Source of the DNA: Oscillospiraceae bacterium
GTDB taxonomy: Bacteria > Bacillota > Clostridia > Oscillospirales > Ruminococcaceae
NCBI GenBank assembly: GCA_031282245.1
Contig: JAITEB010000036.1
Location: 1-39,186 of the forward strand
Reading direction: 5' to 3'
Length of the DNA stretch: 39,186 nucleotides
The notes below the pieces were generated by a model, which saw nothing but the letters and a program-made list of their open reading frames with translations, did not search any database and was not told where the DNA came from. Each line of letters starts with the position of its first letter. Positions within the stretch are counted from its first letter, which is position 1. The translations under genes were made by a program, and so were the position numbers. Shown in pieces: positions 31,494 to 38,717 of this stretch.

Positions 31494-32519
31494 ATGGAAA
31501 AAAAAATCAGGATAATAGTTGACGGTTACGGCGGGGACAACGCGCCTTTGGCCGTTCTGGAGGGCTGCCGCCAGGCGGCGGAAAGCCTCAATGCGGAGAT
31601 AATTATTACTGGCAGGGAAACCGCTTTGAGAAAAACGGCGGAAGAAAACGGTATAAGTCTTGCGGGCATTGCCGTTGCGGATGCGCCGGATATTATCTCA
31701 ATGGAAGATAAACCGACCGAAATTACAAAAAGCAAGTCGCGGTCATCTATGGCCGTCGGGCTGGAAATGCTCAAAAGGGGCGAGGGCGACGCTTTTGTGA
31801 GCGCAGGCAGCACGGGCGCGCTGCTTGCCGGAGGGACTTTTATCGTCAGGCGCATTAAAGGTCTGAAACGCCCCGCGCTGGCCACGGCTATCCCCACAAG
31901 AAAAGGCTTTTATATTCTTTTGGATTCCGGGGCGAACGCCGAGTGCCGCCCGGAAATGCTTGCGCAGTTCGGAATTATGGGCAGCGCCTATGCAAGGGGT
32001 CTGATAAAAGTCGAAAATCCCACAGTCGGCCTGATAAACGTGGGCGCGGAAGAAGGCAAGGGCACGCCGCTCCAGCAGGAAGCGTATCAGCTTCTTAAAA
32101 AAGCGCCTGTCAATTTTATAGGCAATGTCGAAGCGCGCGACCTGAACGACGGCGCCTGTCATGTGGCGGTCTGCGACGGTTTCACCGGGAACGTCGTCCT
32201 GAAGCTGACCGAGGGCAGCGCCGCCGCTGTGATGAATTTGGTTAAAGACGCGCTTATGTCCAGCTTTGCCGCGAAAATAGGCGGAGCTTTGATAAGACCG
32301 GCTTTAAAAGGACTGAAGGCGAAGTTTGACTACAGCCAATACGGCGGCGTTCCGCTGCTTGGGCTTGCGAAGCCGGTGTTCAAAGCTCACGGAAGCTCCG
32401 GGGCGCTTGCTTTTAAGAACGCAATCCGCGCGGCGCTTGATTTTTGCAACAACAAAACGACGGAAAGAATTGAGAAAGGTATAGGTGAGCTTCTCGCGCT
32501 GCAAAGCACGGACATATAG
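31494..32519 (+). CDS. plsX: Acyl-ACP:phosphate acyltransferase PlsX
   Basis: A 341-residue peripheral membrane enzyme that makes acyl-phosphate from acyl-ACP and phosphate for phospholipid synthesis. The N-terminal VDGYGGDNAP is a variant of the usual MDAMGGDNAP. SKSRSSMAVGLEMLKRGEG, FVSAGSTGALLAGG and YGGVPLLGLAKPVFKAHGSS are family blocks. The ATG at 31494 lies 12 bases after GGAAGG. It is followed after 59 bases by rnc; the acpP and fab genes often found beside plsX are absent. Confidence 0.95.
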   Translation: MEKKIRIIVDGYGGDNAPLAVLEGCRQAAESLNAEIIITGRETALRKTAEENGISLAGIAVADAPDIISMEDKPTEITKSKSRSSMAVGLEMLKRGEGDAFVSAGSTGALLAGGTFIVRRIKGLKRPALATAIPTRKGFYILLDSGANAECRPEMLAQFGIMGSAYARGLIKVENPTVGLINVGAEEGKGTPLQQEAYQLLKKAPVNFIGNVEARDLNDGACHVAVCDGFTGNVVLKLTEGSAAAVMNLVKDALMSSFAAKIGGALIRPALKGLKAKFDYSQYGGVPLLGLAKPVFKAHGSSGALAFKNAIRAALDFCNNKTTERIEKGIGELLALQSTDI

Positions 32520-32578
32520 GGGGCAGGCTGCGCTCTCCCCTGCAGATCCGGCGGAAAGCCTGCCTGATAGGGCACACT

Positions 32579-33265
32579 ATGGAACTGCAAGAACTTGAGG
32601 AAAAAATCGGGCACAAATACAAAAACGCCAGGCTTTTGAAAAAAGCGCTGACGCATTCTTCTTATTCAAACGAGGGCAGGCGTAACGTGGGAAACAACGA
32701 ACGCCTGGAGTTTCTGGGCGACTCCGTGCTGTCGCTGATCGTGTCGGATTATTTATATGAAAAATACTCCGGGCTCAGCGAGGGCGAGCTGACAAAGCTC
32801 CGGGCAAAGCTGGTCTGCGAAAAATCGCTGGACAAATTCGCCGCCGACTTGGAACTGGACAGGTTTCTCATACTGGGCAGGGGCGAGGATAACAGCGGCG
32901 GGCGCAAAAGGCCGTCCATACGTTCTGACGCTTTCGAGGCAGTTTTGGCTTCTCTCTATATTGACGGCGGCATGGAAAAGGCGCGCGCTTTTGTTATGCG
33001 CTTTATCAGGCCCGAAACGGAAAATATAGAAAACGCGCCCTTTAAAGACTACAAAACCCAGTTGCAGGAGATTTCCCAGCAGACTAAAGAGGAAATTTTA
33101 AGCTATGTAATGACCGGCGAAAGCGGCCCCGACCACGACAAGCGGTTTTTCTTTGAGGTCCGCCTGAACAGCAATGTCATTGGCAGCGGGGAAGGCAGAA
33201 GCAAAAAAGAAGCCGAACAGTTCGCCGCAAAAGAGGCCCTCCGGCTTTTGGGCCAGAACGTCTGA
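32579..33265 (+). CDS. rnc: Ribonuclease III
   Basis: A 228-residue double-stranded RNA endonuclease for rRNA and mRNA processing. The nuclease signature NNERLEFLGDSVL carries E41, E44 and D48. DAFEAVLASLYIDGG carries the second acidic pair. The C-terminal double-stranded-RNA-binding domain runs from about residue 155 (DYKTQLQEISQQ) to the end (EGRSKKEAEQFAAKEAL). AGGGCA lies before the ATG. It is the last gene of this plus-strand run; smc and ftsY, often downstream, are not here. A weak hairpin at about 33,282-33,308 may end transcription. Confidence 0.96.
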   Translation: MELQELEEKIGHKYKNARLLKKALTHSSYSNEGRRNVGNNERLEFLGDSVLSLIVSDYLYEKYSGLSEGELTKLRAKLVCEKSLDKFAADLELDRFLILGRGEDNSGGRKRPSIRSDAFEAVLASLYIDGGMEKARAFVMRFIRPETENIENAPFKDYKTQLQEISQQTKEEILSYVMTGESGPDHDKRFFFEVRLNSNVIGSGEGRSKKEAEQFAAKEALRLLGQNV

Positions 33266-33345
33266 AAAACATAAAACTTTCTTTGGATTTTTCTTCCAAA
33301 TAGAATTTTCAGTTTTGATAATCTTTGATGTTGACAAGCCTTCCC

Positions 33346-33735
33346 TTATCCCGTTTTCTTTACCGAGACCTTCGGCTTCGCGGCCGCGTTTCTCTGTGCA
33401 GAGTCTTCCAGCATTTTGAAAGCCGCTTCTTTGATGACTTCCTCCGCAATGCGGTAGTTTTTCAAAAGCAGGGTTTCGTTTTCGTTCAGATTTTCCTGCG
33501 CTTTTACAAAGCTGACCGGCCTTCCGTCGCCGCCGTCCAGCCACCCGAAAAGGTCGTTCGGGCTTATTTTGAAAAGCTCGCACAGCTGCTCCACAGTATT
33601 TACATCCGGGCTGTTAATTCCGGCTTCCCAGTTCGCGACCACGTTTCTGCTTTTTCCGACGTGTTTCGCTACGTCCTCCTGCTTTAAATTCAGCATTTTT
33701 CGATGTTTTCTAATGTTTTCGCCTATTTTTGTCAA
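33346..33735 (-). CDS. Xre-family transcriptional repressor
   Basis: A 129-residue protein with an N-terminal Cro/C1-type helix-turn-helix at about 4-60 (IGENIRKHRKMLNLKQEDVA, then VVANWEAGINSPDVNTVEQL) and a charged, helical C-terminal half with no recognised domain. The TTG at 33735 is chosen because GGAGG lies 8 bases upstream; the ATG at 33750 contains that site, so it is unlikely. The gene is divergent from the hexapeptide-repeat gene. Two near-identical palindromes lie between them, so it probably represses the neighbour and itself. Its style suggests a phage or element origin. Confidence 0.85.
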   Translation of the reverse strand: MTKIGENIRKHRKMLNLKQEDVAKHVGKSRNVVANWEAGINSPDVNTVEQLCELFKISPNDLFGWLDGGDGRPVSFVKAQENLNENETLLLKNYRIAEEVIKEAAFKMLEDSAQRNAAAKPKVSVKKTG

Positions 33736-33775
33736 ATAAATGACCTCCATCTTGAAAGATTCTTGTCGCAAAGTT

Positions 33776-33815
33776 CAGAATTTCTGGATTTTCTGTTGAC
33801 AGTTCAGAAATTCTG
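33776..33815. promoter_or_regulatory. Twin operators CAGAANTTCTG between xre and the hexapeptide gene
   Basis: CAGAATTTCTG (33776-33786) and CAGAAATTCTG (33805-33815), both preceded by GTT, have centres 29 bases apart. The right copy lies within the promoter spacer of the plus-strand gene. Confidence 0.7.
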
Positions 33816-33824
33816 TGATATATT
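33796..33824 (+). promoter_or_regulatory. Promoter of the hexapeptide-repeat gene
   Basis: TTGACA (33796-33801), 17 bases, TATATT (33819-33824). The second operator fills most of the spacer, so repressor binding would block polymerase directly. Confidence 0.75.
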
Positions 33825-33879
33825 AATAATGCCTGGCAGCGGCGGCAAATTTTACATCGGCATGAAGGAGACGGGGGAC

Positions 33880-34527
33880 ATGCGGAAATATATAATGGCG
33901 GAAGACGACTGTGCTTTTATCTCTGGCAGAAAGCTTAAAAGAATTATTTCCTGCCAAAATTTTTCATCTGTTTTGGCAGGCGAGAAAGGAGGATATCTGG
34001 AAAGCGAAGAAAATCTTTCACACGAAGGCGGGGCATGGGTACACGATGCTGCCTGCGTCTTTGAGGAGGCGCGGGTTTTTGGGGAAGCAAAAATTTTCGG
34101 CGAGGTGTGGATACGCGGCGAAGCGAAAATTTTCGGCGGCGCCAACATTTTCGACGGGGCGTGCGTCCGCGAAAAAGCGAGAGTTTTTGGCAAAGCTCTG
34201 GTTTTCGGCGAGCCGGAAATATCCGGCGAAGCGCTGGTCTTTGGGGAGGCCGAAATTCACGACAGCGCCAGGCTGTGCGGAAAAGCGCTTGTCAGAAGCG
34301 TCGGCGATTTGATATACTCAAGGGGGCTTGGCGAAAACGCGATTTCCGCTACGGCGTTCAAAACCGCTGGCAATGGCATCTGCGTATGTTCTGAAAATTT
34401 TTACGGGACTTTGGAAGATTTTTTGCTTGAGATAAAAACTAAAAAAGATGTTAGTAAAGCGTTATTAAGTGATGTTTTATGTTTTGCTCAAATGGTCAAA
34501 AGTCATTTTAAATCTTTAAGATTATAA
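33880..34527 (+). CDS. Phage-type hexapeptide-repeat (left-handed beta-helix) protein
   Basis: A 215-residue soluble protein. After a short head ending in GGYLESEENLSHEGGAWV, residues about 52-141 form some 15 hexapeptide units of the style A-x-V-F-G-E, predicting a left-handed beta-helix. The tail (AFKTAGNGICVCSENFYGTL) matches the C-terminal pattern of hexapeptide proteins that I know from phages and mobile elements of gut Bacillota. It lacks the catalytic histidine arrangement of acyltransferases that I would need to call it an enzyme. The ATG at 33880 follows AAGGAG by 9 bases; earlier in-frame starts have no ribosome site. It is controlled by the divergent Xre repressor. Function unknown. 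Confidence 0.75.
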   Translation: MRKYIMAEDDCAFISGRKLKRIISCQNFSSVLAGEKGGYLESEENLSHEGGAWVHDAACVFEEARVFGEAKIFGEVWIRGEAKIFGGANIFDGACVREKARVFGKALVFGEPEISGEALVFGEAEIHDSARLCGKALVRSVGDLIYSRGLGENAISATAFKTAGNGICVCSENFYGTLEDFLLEIKTKKDVSKALLSDVLCFAQMVKSHFKSLRL

Positions 34528-34569
34528 AAAATCCTGATTTCAAAGTATGTAAAGCATGATATTTTTTCG

Positions 34570-34615
34570 GCGGGGGCGGACTTTCGAGTCCGTCCCCGCA
34601 AAACGCTATTTTTTA
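34570..34615. terminator. Terminator between the hexapeptide gene and the DUF5711-like gene
   Basis: A 12-bp GC-rich stem (34570-34581 with 34588-34599, one G-U pair) and a 6-base loop, followed on the plus strand by AAAACGCTATTTTTT. An A-rich/T-rich flank on the other side lets it serve the convergent gene too. Confidence 0.75.
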
Positions 34616-35787
34616 GCTTTTTTAAGCTCTATTTTTTGAAGCTGGTTTGCCGTAAGGATATATGCGTTGTTTCCCTCGACGAGAAAGTCAAAGCAATCCG
34701 AATTTATTTCCGCGTTGCCTTCGGGCGCGCCTTCTTTATTATACCACACGAGGGAATCTTTTAGAAGCAGGTATTTTTTTCCTTGGGAAACCTTCAGCGC
34801 GGTTACTTTTGCATCCAGCGTCGCCGCCATTTGTACGCCGCATTTGTGGTCAAGGCCGAGGACGGTTGAGGAATTATGAGCGCCGTAGCTGCCGAGCGCC
34901 AGAACAGCCCCGTCCTGCGATTTGTTGTCAAAATCGACCAGCTCTTTCCCCTGATAGGCGTATTCCCCAATTATTTCGCCCTTGCGGTTGAGCGTCAGGG
35001 TTTTTTTGTCGCCTACAAGAATGATATCCATATTGTGATACTCCGCCGAAAATGGCAGCAAGTCTTTGATTTTGGATTCAAAAACAACTCTGCCGCCGTC
35101 AAAAGCATATTCCGTCATTCGCGCGCAAAGCTGGCCGCCCTCCGCTTTGCAGGAGACGATCAGAATACCCCTGCTGTCGGCGGTGAAGGCCGCCGACACA
35201 GCAAAGTCATTCGCGTCAACCTGGACGCTGAAAAACGGCTTCAGGCTTTTGTCATATACGTCCAGCTGGGAAATATAATTACTTTTTTGGCTCAAAACGG
35301 CAATTTTTCCGTCCCCGGAAACGCAGACGCTTACAATTTTTTTCCCCTCAAGGTCAATCTCGTCGGAGGCCCCATAGACGTTCTGTATGTAAACCTTTTT
35401 GCCGCCTGAGCCGTAATAAATTATATCGTCGTCATACGCAAAAGAAATCATATCGCTTGTGCCGCCAAGAACTTCCAGAGTTTTTCTCCCCTTGCCGTCA
35501 TAGGCGAAAAGCCCCTTATCCGAAAAAACGGCAATATTGCCGTTGCCGCACTTTGTCAGCCCGAACATTTTTTCGCCCGGGATCCTGACGGGAAAAGAGC
35601 CCTTTTCCCTGGAGATCGCCAGATTTGTCTTTATTATATTTAAAATCGGTTTTTCGGAAAGATAGCGCGCAAACGCAAGTATGACGGCGACAAGCGCGCA
35701 AAAAATAACAAGCGAGCGCAAGCGCCGGAAAGCCGCCCTTCTGGAGCGTTTGCGCCTTGCCGCTTCAAATTCTTTTGCAGCGGGCAT
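34606..35787 (-). CDS. DUF5711-like membrane-anchored beta-propeller protein
   Basis: A 393-residue protein with a strongly basic N-terminus (RRKRSRRAAFRRLR), one membrane helix at about 24-41, and a large extracellular part made of repeated short beta-strand blades (for example GNGNIAVFSDKGLFAYDGKG and SGDGKIAVLSQKS). The layout and the KTNLAISREKGSFPVR start of the outer domain fit DUF5711, which I know only from Clostridia; its function is unknown. The ATG at 35787 follows AAAGGAGG; an extension of 38 residues upstream has no site and overlaps proC. It is 40 bases after proC and probably co-transcribed. Confidence 0.7.
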   Translation of the reverse strand: MPAAKEFEAARRKRSRRAAFRRLRSLVIFCALVAVILAFARYLSEKPILNIIKTNLAISREKGSFPVRIPGEKMFGLTKCGNGNIAVFSDKGLFAYDGKGRKTLEVLGGTSDMISFAYDDDIIYYGSGGKKVYIQNVYGASDEIDLEGKKIVSVCVSGDGKIAVLSQKSNYISQLDVYDKSLKPFFSVQVDANDFAVSAAFTADSRGILIVSCKAEGGQLCARMTEYAFDGGRVVFESKIKDLLPFSAEYHNMDIILVGDKKTLTLNRKGEIIGEYAYQGKELVDFDNKSQDGAVLALGSYGAHNSSTVLGLDHKCGVQMAATLDAKVTALKVSQGKKYLLLKDSLVWYNKEGAPEGNAEINSDCFDFLVEGNNAYILTANQLQKIELKKAKK

Positions 35788-35827
35788 TTTGAAAAACCTC
35801 CTTTGGTATAAATAAAACCCCCGAAAA

Positions 35828-36622
35828 CTATAGTTCCCCCGCCCGCCTGCGGCAAGCCTCCATAGCCTCAAAAACAGCGGAGCGCAAGCCTTTTTCCTCA
35901 AGAACGCGCACGGCGGCGATTGTGGCGCCCGCCGGGGAGCAAACCATGTCTTTCAGCTCCGCTGGGTGCCTGCCCGTTTCCAGAAGCATTTTTGCGCTGC
36001 CGAGAACCGCCTGCGCCGCGAAAGTATAAGCCTGCGCGCGGGGCATTCCTCCGGCGACCGCCGCGTCCGCCATCGCTTCAATAAATATAAAAACATAGGC
36101 CGGCGAACTGCCGCTTACAGCCGTCACTGTGTCAATCAGGCTTTCCGGGAGTTCCTCGGCTTTCCCGCAGGCGGAAAAAAGGCTTTTCACAAAGTCAAGC
36201 TCACTGCGGGAAACAGGGCCGCCGCAGCAAAGCCCGGTCATGCCTTCGCCGACAAGAGCGGGTGTATTGGGCATGGCCCTGACCGCCCGGATCCGTCTGC
36301 CGAACTTTTTCTCCAGCCAGGCAAGGGTTTTTCCCGCCGCAATAGAAATTATAACAGATTTTTCCGGAAAATTTTCTCTTATTTCGCTTATGACGTTTTC
36401 ATAAAATTGCGGCTTAACCGCAAGAAGCAAATAATCGGCGGCTTCCGCTATTTCGATATTGCTCGCAAAGGTTTTAATTCCGAATTTTTCCGCGGACCGT
36501 CTCAATGCTTCTGTGTTTAAGTCGGCGGCGGCGATCTCCTCCGGCAAAAGAAGACCGTTTTTTAAAATACCCTCAATCAGGGCGGACGCCATGTTACCGC
36601 AGCCAATAAATCCTAATTTCAC
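35828..36622 (-). CDS. proC: Pyrroline-5-carboxylate reductase
   Basis: A 264-residue NAD(P)H enzyme for the last step of proline synthesis. The N-terminal LGFIGCGNMASALIEGIL binds the cofactor, VRAMPNTPALVGEGMTGLC is the central block, and the C-terminal substrate loop includes ELKDMVCSPAGATIAAVRVL. The sequence is complete. The start codon is GTG at 36622 with AAGGAGG about 11 bases upstream. It is followed by the DUF5711-like gene. The terminator of rplT at 36661-36685 separates it from the ribosomal genes. Confidence 0.95.
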   Translation of the reverse strand: MKLGFIGCGNMASALIEGILKNGLLLPEEIAAADLNTEALRRSAEKFGIKTFASNIEIAEAADYLLLAVKPQFYENVISEIRENFPEKSVIISIAAGKTLAWLEKKFGRRIRAVRAMPNTPALVGEGMTGLCCGGPVSRSELDFVKSLFSACGKAEELPESLIDTVTAVSGSSPAYVFIFIEAMADAAVAGGMPRAQAYTFAAQAVLGSAKMLLETGRHPAELKDMVCSPAGATIAAVRVLEEKGLRSAVFEAMEACRRRAGEL

Positions 36623-36660
36623 TTTTCAATGCCTCCTTCTGGCACACACAGATTCTAACG

Positions 36661-36686
36661 AAAAAACGCCCGGACAACCCGGGCGG
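36661..36686 (-). terminator. Terminator of the infC-rpmI-rplT operon
   Basis: CGCCCGG (36667-36673) pairs with CCGGGCG (36679-36685), with a 5-base loop. On the minus strand TTTTTTCG follows. Confidence 0.85.
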
Positions 36687-36707
36687 CTCTTTTGTCAGTC
36701 TGCAAAA

Positions 36708-37067
36708 TTACTTGGCAAGCGCGGCTTTGGACTTCCCGACAACAGCGGCAAACCCTTCCGGGTCGGCAATTGCAATCTCTGAAAGCATTTTGCGGTTTAA
36801 ATCTATCCCGGCTTTTTTCAGACCGTTGATAAAAGTCGAGTAATTCACTCCGTTGATTTTGCAGGCGGCGGAAATGCGGGTTATCCACAGGCGGCGGAAA
36901 TTGCGCTTCTTCTGCCTTCTGCCGATAAAAGCATAGCGGCCGGACTTCATAACCGCTTCTTTTGCAACCCTGAACAGTCTTGACCGCGAGCCATAATAGC
37001 CCTTCGCCAGCTTTAAAACCTTTTTCCTGCGCTTGTGGGTCATCAGCGCACCTTTAATGCGAGCCAT
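36708..37067 (-). CDS. rplT: 50S ribosomal protein L20
   Basis: A 119-residue, very basic ribosomal protein needed early in 50S assembly; in many bacteria it also represses its own operon by binding the mRNA leader. The sequence is complete and matches the family throughout ([43 protein letters not shown]-like [14 protein letters not shown]). GGAGG precedes the ATG. It is the last gene of the operon, 46 bases after rpmI. Confidence 0.98.
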   Translation of the reverse strand: MARIKGALMTHKRRKKVLKLAKGYYGSRSRLFRVAKEAVMKSGRYAFIGRRQKKRNFRRLWITRISAACKINGVNYSTFINGLKKAGIDLNRKMLSEIAIADPEGFAAVVGKSKAALAK

Positions 37068-37113
37068 ATATTAATCCTCCATTCTTTTTTACAGTAATTT
37101 TCAAAAAAAACTC

Positions 37114-37311
37114 TCAATGATAAGGCATCATAAGGCGCAGAGCCTTCATGTTGCTGTCGTGCGCGACTGCCGTCCCGCGAAGGTTTCTCTTGCGCTTGCG
37201 GCTTTTCAGCTCCGGCTGGTGCGAAATAAAGGCGTGCGGGCGTTTCACCTTTCCGTTTTTTGTGAACTTAAAGCGCTTTTTTGCGCCACTGTGTGTTTTA
37301 AGCTTAGGCAT
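37114..37311 (-). CDS. rpmI: 50S ribosomal protein L35
   Basis: A 65-residue basic ribosomal protein. MPKLKTHSGAKKRFKFTKNG is the canonical N-terminus, followed by FISHQPELKSRKRKRNLRG. It is complete, with GAAAGGAAAC before the ATG. It lies between infC and rplT as usual, but the gap to infC is about 300 bases instead of a few dozen, because of the insert described at 37,454-37,594. Confidence 0.98.
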   Translation of the reverse strand: MPKLKTHSGAKKRFKFTKNGKVKRPHAFISHQPELKSRKRKRNLRGTAVAHDSNMKALRLMMPYH

Positions 37312-37453
37312 AATAAATCTTGTTTCCTTTCAATTCAATTCAATTTTGTATAAAAAAACTAGAACCGGCGGTTGATACCACTTTGTTTTAAAATAGCATT
37401 CGCCATGTGCCGCGACTTAATTCTGCTGTCAAGGGCTATTATTCGGTTCGCTA

Positions 37454-37594
37454 TCAGGCTGTACCAAATGTCATGGCCGCCTTTTTCCCATATTCAGCCG
37501 CTGTTATCCCACCTGCAAACGCTTCTCCGAACGGAAACAGACGGAAAACGACGGCTTCGTTGTCCCAAAACATATTGACAATATATTCCGGCAT
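37454..37594 (-). pseudogene. DUF1902-like remnant inside the translation operon
   Basis: A 46-codon reading frame between infC and rpmI. The first 17 residues (MPEYIVNMFWDNEAVVF) resemble the start of DUF1902 proteins, small HicB-like proteins that begin 'YxVNxFWDxEAxVW'. The rest (RLFPFGEAFAGGITAAEYG) does not follow that family, so I read it as a frame-shifted or decayed remnant. GGGGAG lies 8 bases before the ATG, and the frame begins 16 bases after infC, so a short peptide may still be made. A further 32-codon open stretch downstream (SRIKSRHMANAILKQSG, up to about 37,359) is not recognised. Confidence 0.4.
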
Positions 37595-37610
37595 AACACA
37601 AGCTCCCCGG

Positions 37611-38129
37611 CTATTTGCCCGGCTTCGGCGAAATGAACATAGACATGCTGCGCCCCTCAAGCTTCGGGGGCTTTTCGGTGCTGCCGTGCTCAGCCAAAGC
37701 CTCCGCAAAACGCTTCATAGAGTCAGCCCCCAGACCGGTATGCGCCATCTGCCGTCCCCGGAATCTGATAGTGACTTTAACCCTGTCGCCGTGAGACAGG
37801 AATTTAATTGCGCTGTTTACTTTTGTGTCAAAGTCATGCTGATCAATCCCGACGGATAAACGGATTTCTTTGATTTCTACAACTTTTTGGTTTTTTTTAG
37901 CTTCTTTTTCGCGTTTGGCCTGCTCAAAACGGAATTTCCCATAATCCATGATACGCGCGACAGGCGGGGTGGCCTGCGGAGCGATTTTCACAAGATCAAG
38001 GTTTTTTTCCGCCGCCATGCGCTGAGCCTCTTTTAGCGGGAAAATGCCGAGCTGTTCCCCATTTGAGCCGATAAGCCGCAATTCTCTGTCCCTTATGTCC
38101 TCGTTGATCTGCATATCTTTATTGCTAAT
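37611..38129 (-). CDS. infC: Translation initiation factor IF-3
   Basis: A 172-residue factor that proofreads the initiator tRNA and keeps the 30S subunit free of the 50S. The N-domain has INEDIRDRELRLIGSNGEQL and MDYGKFRFEQAKREKEAKK. The C-domain has KEIRLSVGIDQHDFDTKV and KVTIRFRGRQMAH. The best start is ATT at 38127-38129: GGAGG lies 9 bases upstream, and it gives the usual family N-terminus (x-S-N-K-D before INEDIR). The in-frame ATG at 38114 is 24 bases from that site. An AUU start is the known basis of IF-3 autoregulation. Confidence 0.96.
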   Translation of the reverse strand: MSNKDMQINEDIRDRELRLIGSNGEQLGIFPLKEAQRMAAEKNLDLVKIAPQATPPVARIMDYGKFRFEQAKREKEAKKNQKVVEIKEIRLSVGIDQHDFDTKVNSAIKFLSHGDRVKVTIRFRGRQMAHTGLGADSMKRFAEALAEHGSTEKPPKLEGRSMSMFISPKPGK

Positions 38130-38319
38130 TTTTCAACACCTCCAGCGTGTTTTGCCCATAAACAAATACGGGCAGTCAAAGCTTTTTCAGCTTTCCCGCC
38201 CGCAATACGCAACATCAAAACAGATTCAAACAAAACCTGCCCTGAATTTAGAATATTGACGCAGCGCGCACAAAAAGCGCACAGGTGAGAAAGCCCAGCT
38301 TTCTTCTTTATTTTTTCTG
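38130..38319 (-). promoter_or_regulatory. Structured infC mRNA leader (L20/IF-3 leader candidate)
   Basis: About 190 bases of leader between the promoter and infC. Two hairpins share one arm and exclude each other. The first pairs CGGGC with GCCCG (38198-38202 with 38169-38173) around an inner AAAGCT/AGCTTT stem. The second pairs GCCC with GGGC (38170-38173 with 38154-38157). The ribosome site lies just after, at 38139-38143. L20-controlled leaders occur at this position in Bacillota. I see no clear U-run, so control may be at translation. Confidence 0.55.
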
Positions 38320-38325
38320 GAAAAC

Positions 38326-38354
38326 ATCATAGCACAGTAACTCATGTCTGTCAA
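38326..38354 (-). promoter_or_regulatory. Promoter of infC-rpmI-rplT
   Basis: On the minus strand consensus TTGACA (38349-38354), 17 bases, TATGAT (38326-38331). Confidence 0.8.
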
Positions 38355-38455
38355 GACAATTTTTTAATAAAATAGAGCCAAAAAAATATTGAATCAATAT
38401 TTTTGTATCATCCCGTGTCCGCTCCAGAAAGAAAATAATTTTTTATCAAAATCAC

Positions 38456-38484
38456 TTGCATTCGGCATATTTGTGTGCTATAAT
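38456..38484 (+). promoter_or_regulatory. Promoter of the initiator tRNA
   Basis: TTGCAT (38456-38461), 17 bases, TATAAT (38479-38484), 14 bases before the mature tRNA end. Confidence 0.8.
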
Positions 38485-38498
38485 AAAAAAACAGATAT

Positions 38499-38574
<76 letters not shown>

Positions 38575-38585
38575 AAAATAAGTAA

Positions 38586-38627
38586 AGAGCGGAGTTAAAA
38601 TTATTTTTAATTCCGCTCTCGCTTTTT
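38586..38627 (+). terminator. Terminator of the initiator tRNA
   Basis: AGAGCGGA (38586-38593) pairs with TCCGCTCT (38612-38619), extended by AT pairs toward the loop. TTTTT follows at 38623-38627. Confidence 0.8.
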
Positions 38628-38645
38628 CTCTGGACTTGTTAGGAT

Positions 38646-38686
38646 ATAAGCCTGCTCCCTGCGCGCTTGACAGGGGACAGGCTTAT
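38646..38686. repeat. Inverted repeat downstream of the S1-domain gene
   Basis: ATAAGCCTG (38646-38654) recurs as its complement CAGGCTTAT near 38678-38686, with further pairing of CCCTG and CAGGG inside. There is no T-run on either side; it may act as a processing or stabilising hairpin for the S1-domain mRNA. Confidence 0.45.
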
Positions 38687-38717
38687 TCTTAGCGCTTTGC
38701 GGAAATCAGGAATCTAA

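Noticed and set aside
33703-33879. Longer N-terminus of the hexapeptide-repeat protein
   Set aside because: The extension crosses the promoter and operator, has no ribosome site and shows no protein character.
37359-37454. A 32-codon open stretch downstream of the DUF1902-like remnant
   Set aside because: It has no start codon with a ribosome site and no recognised family.
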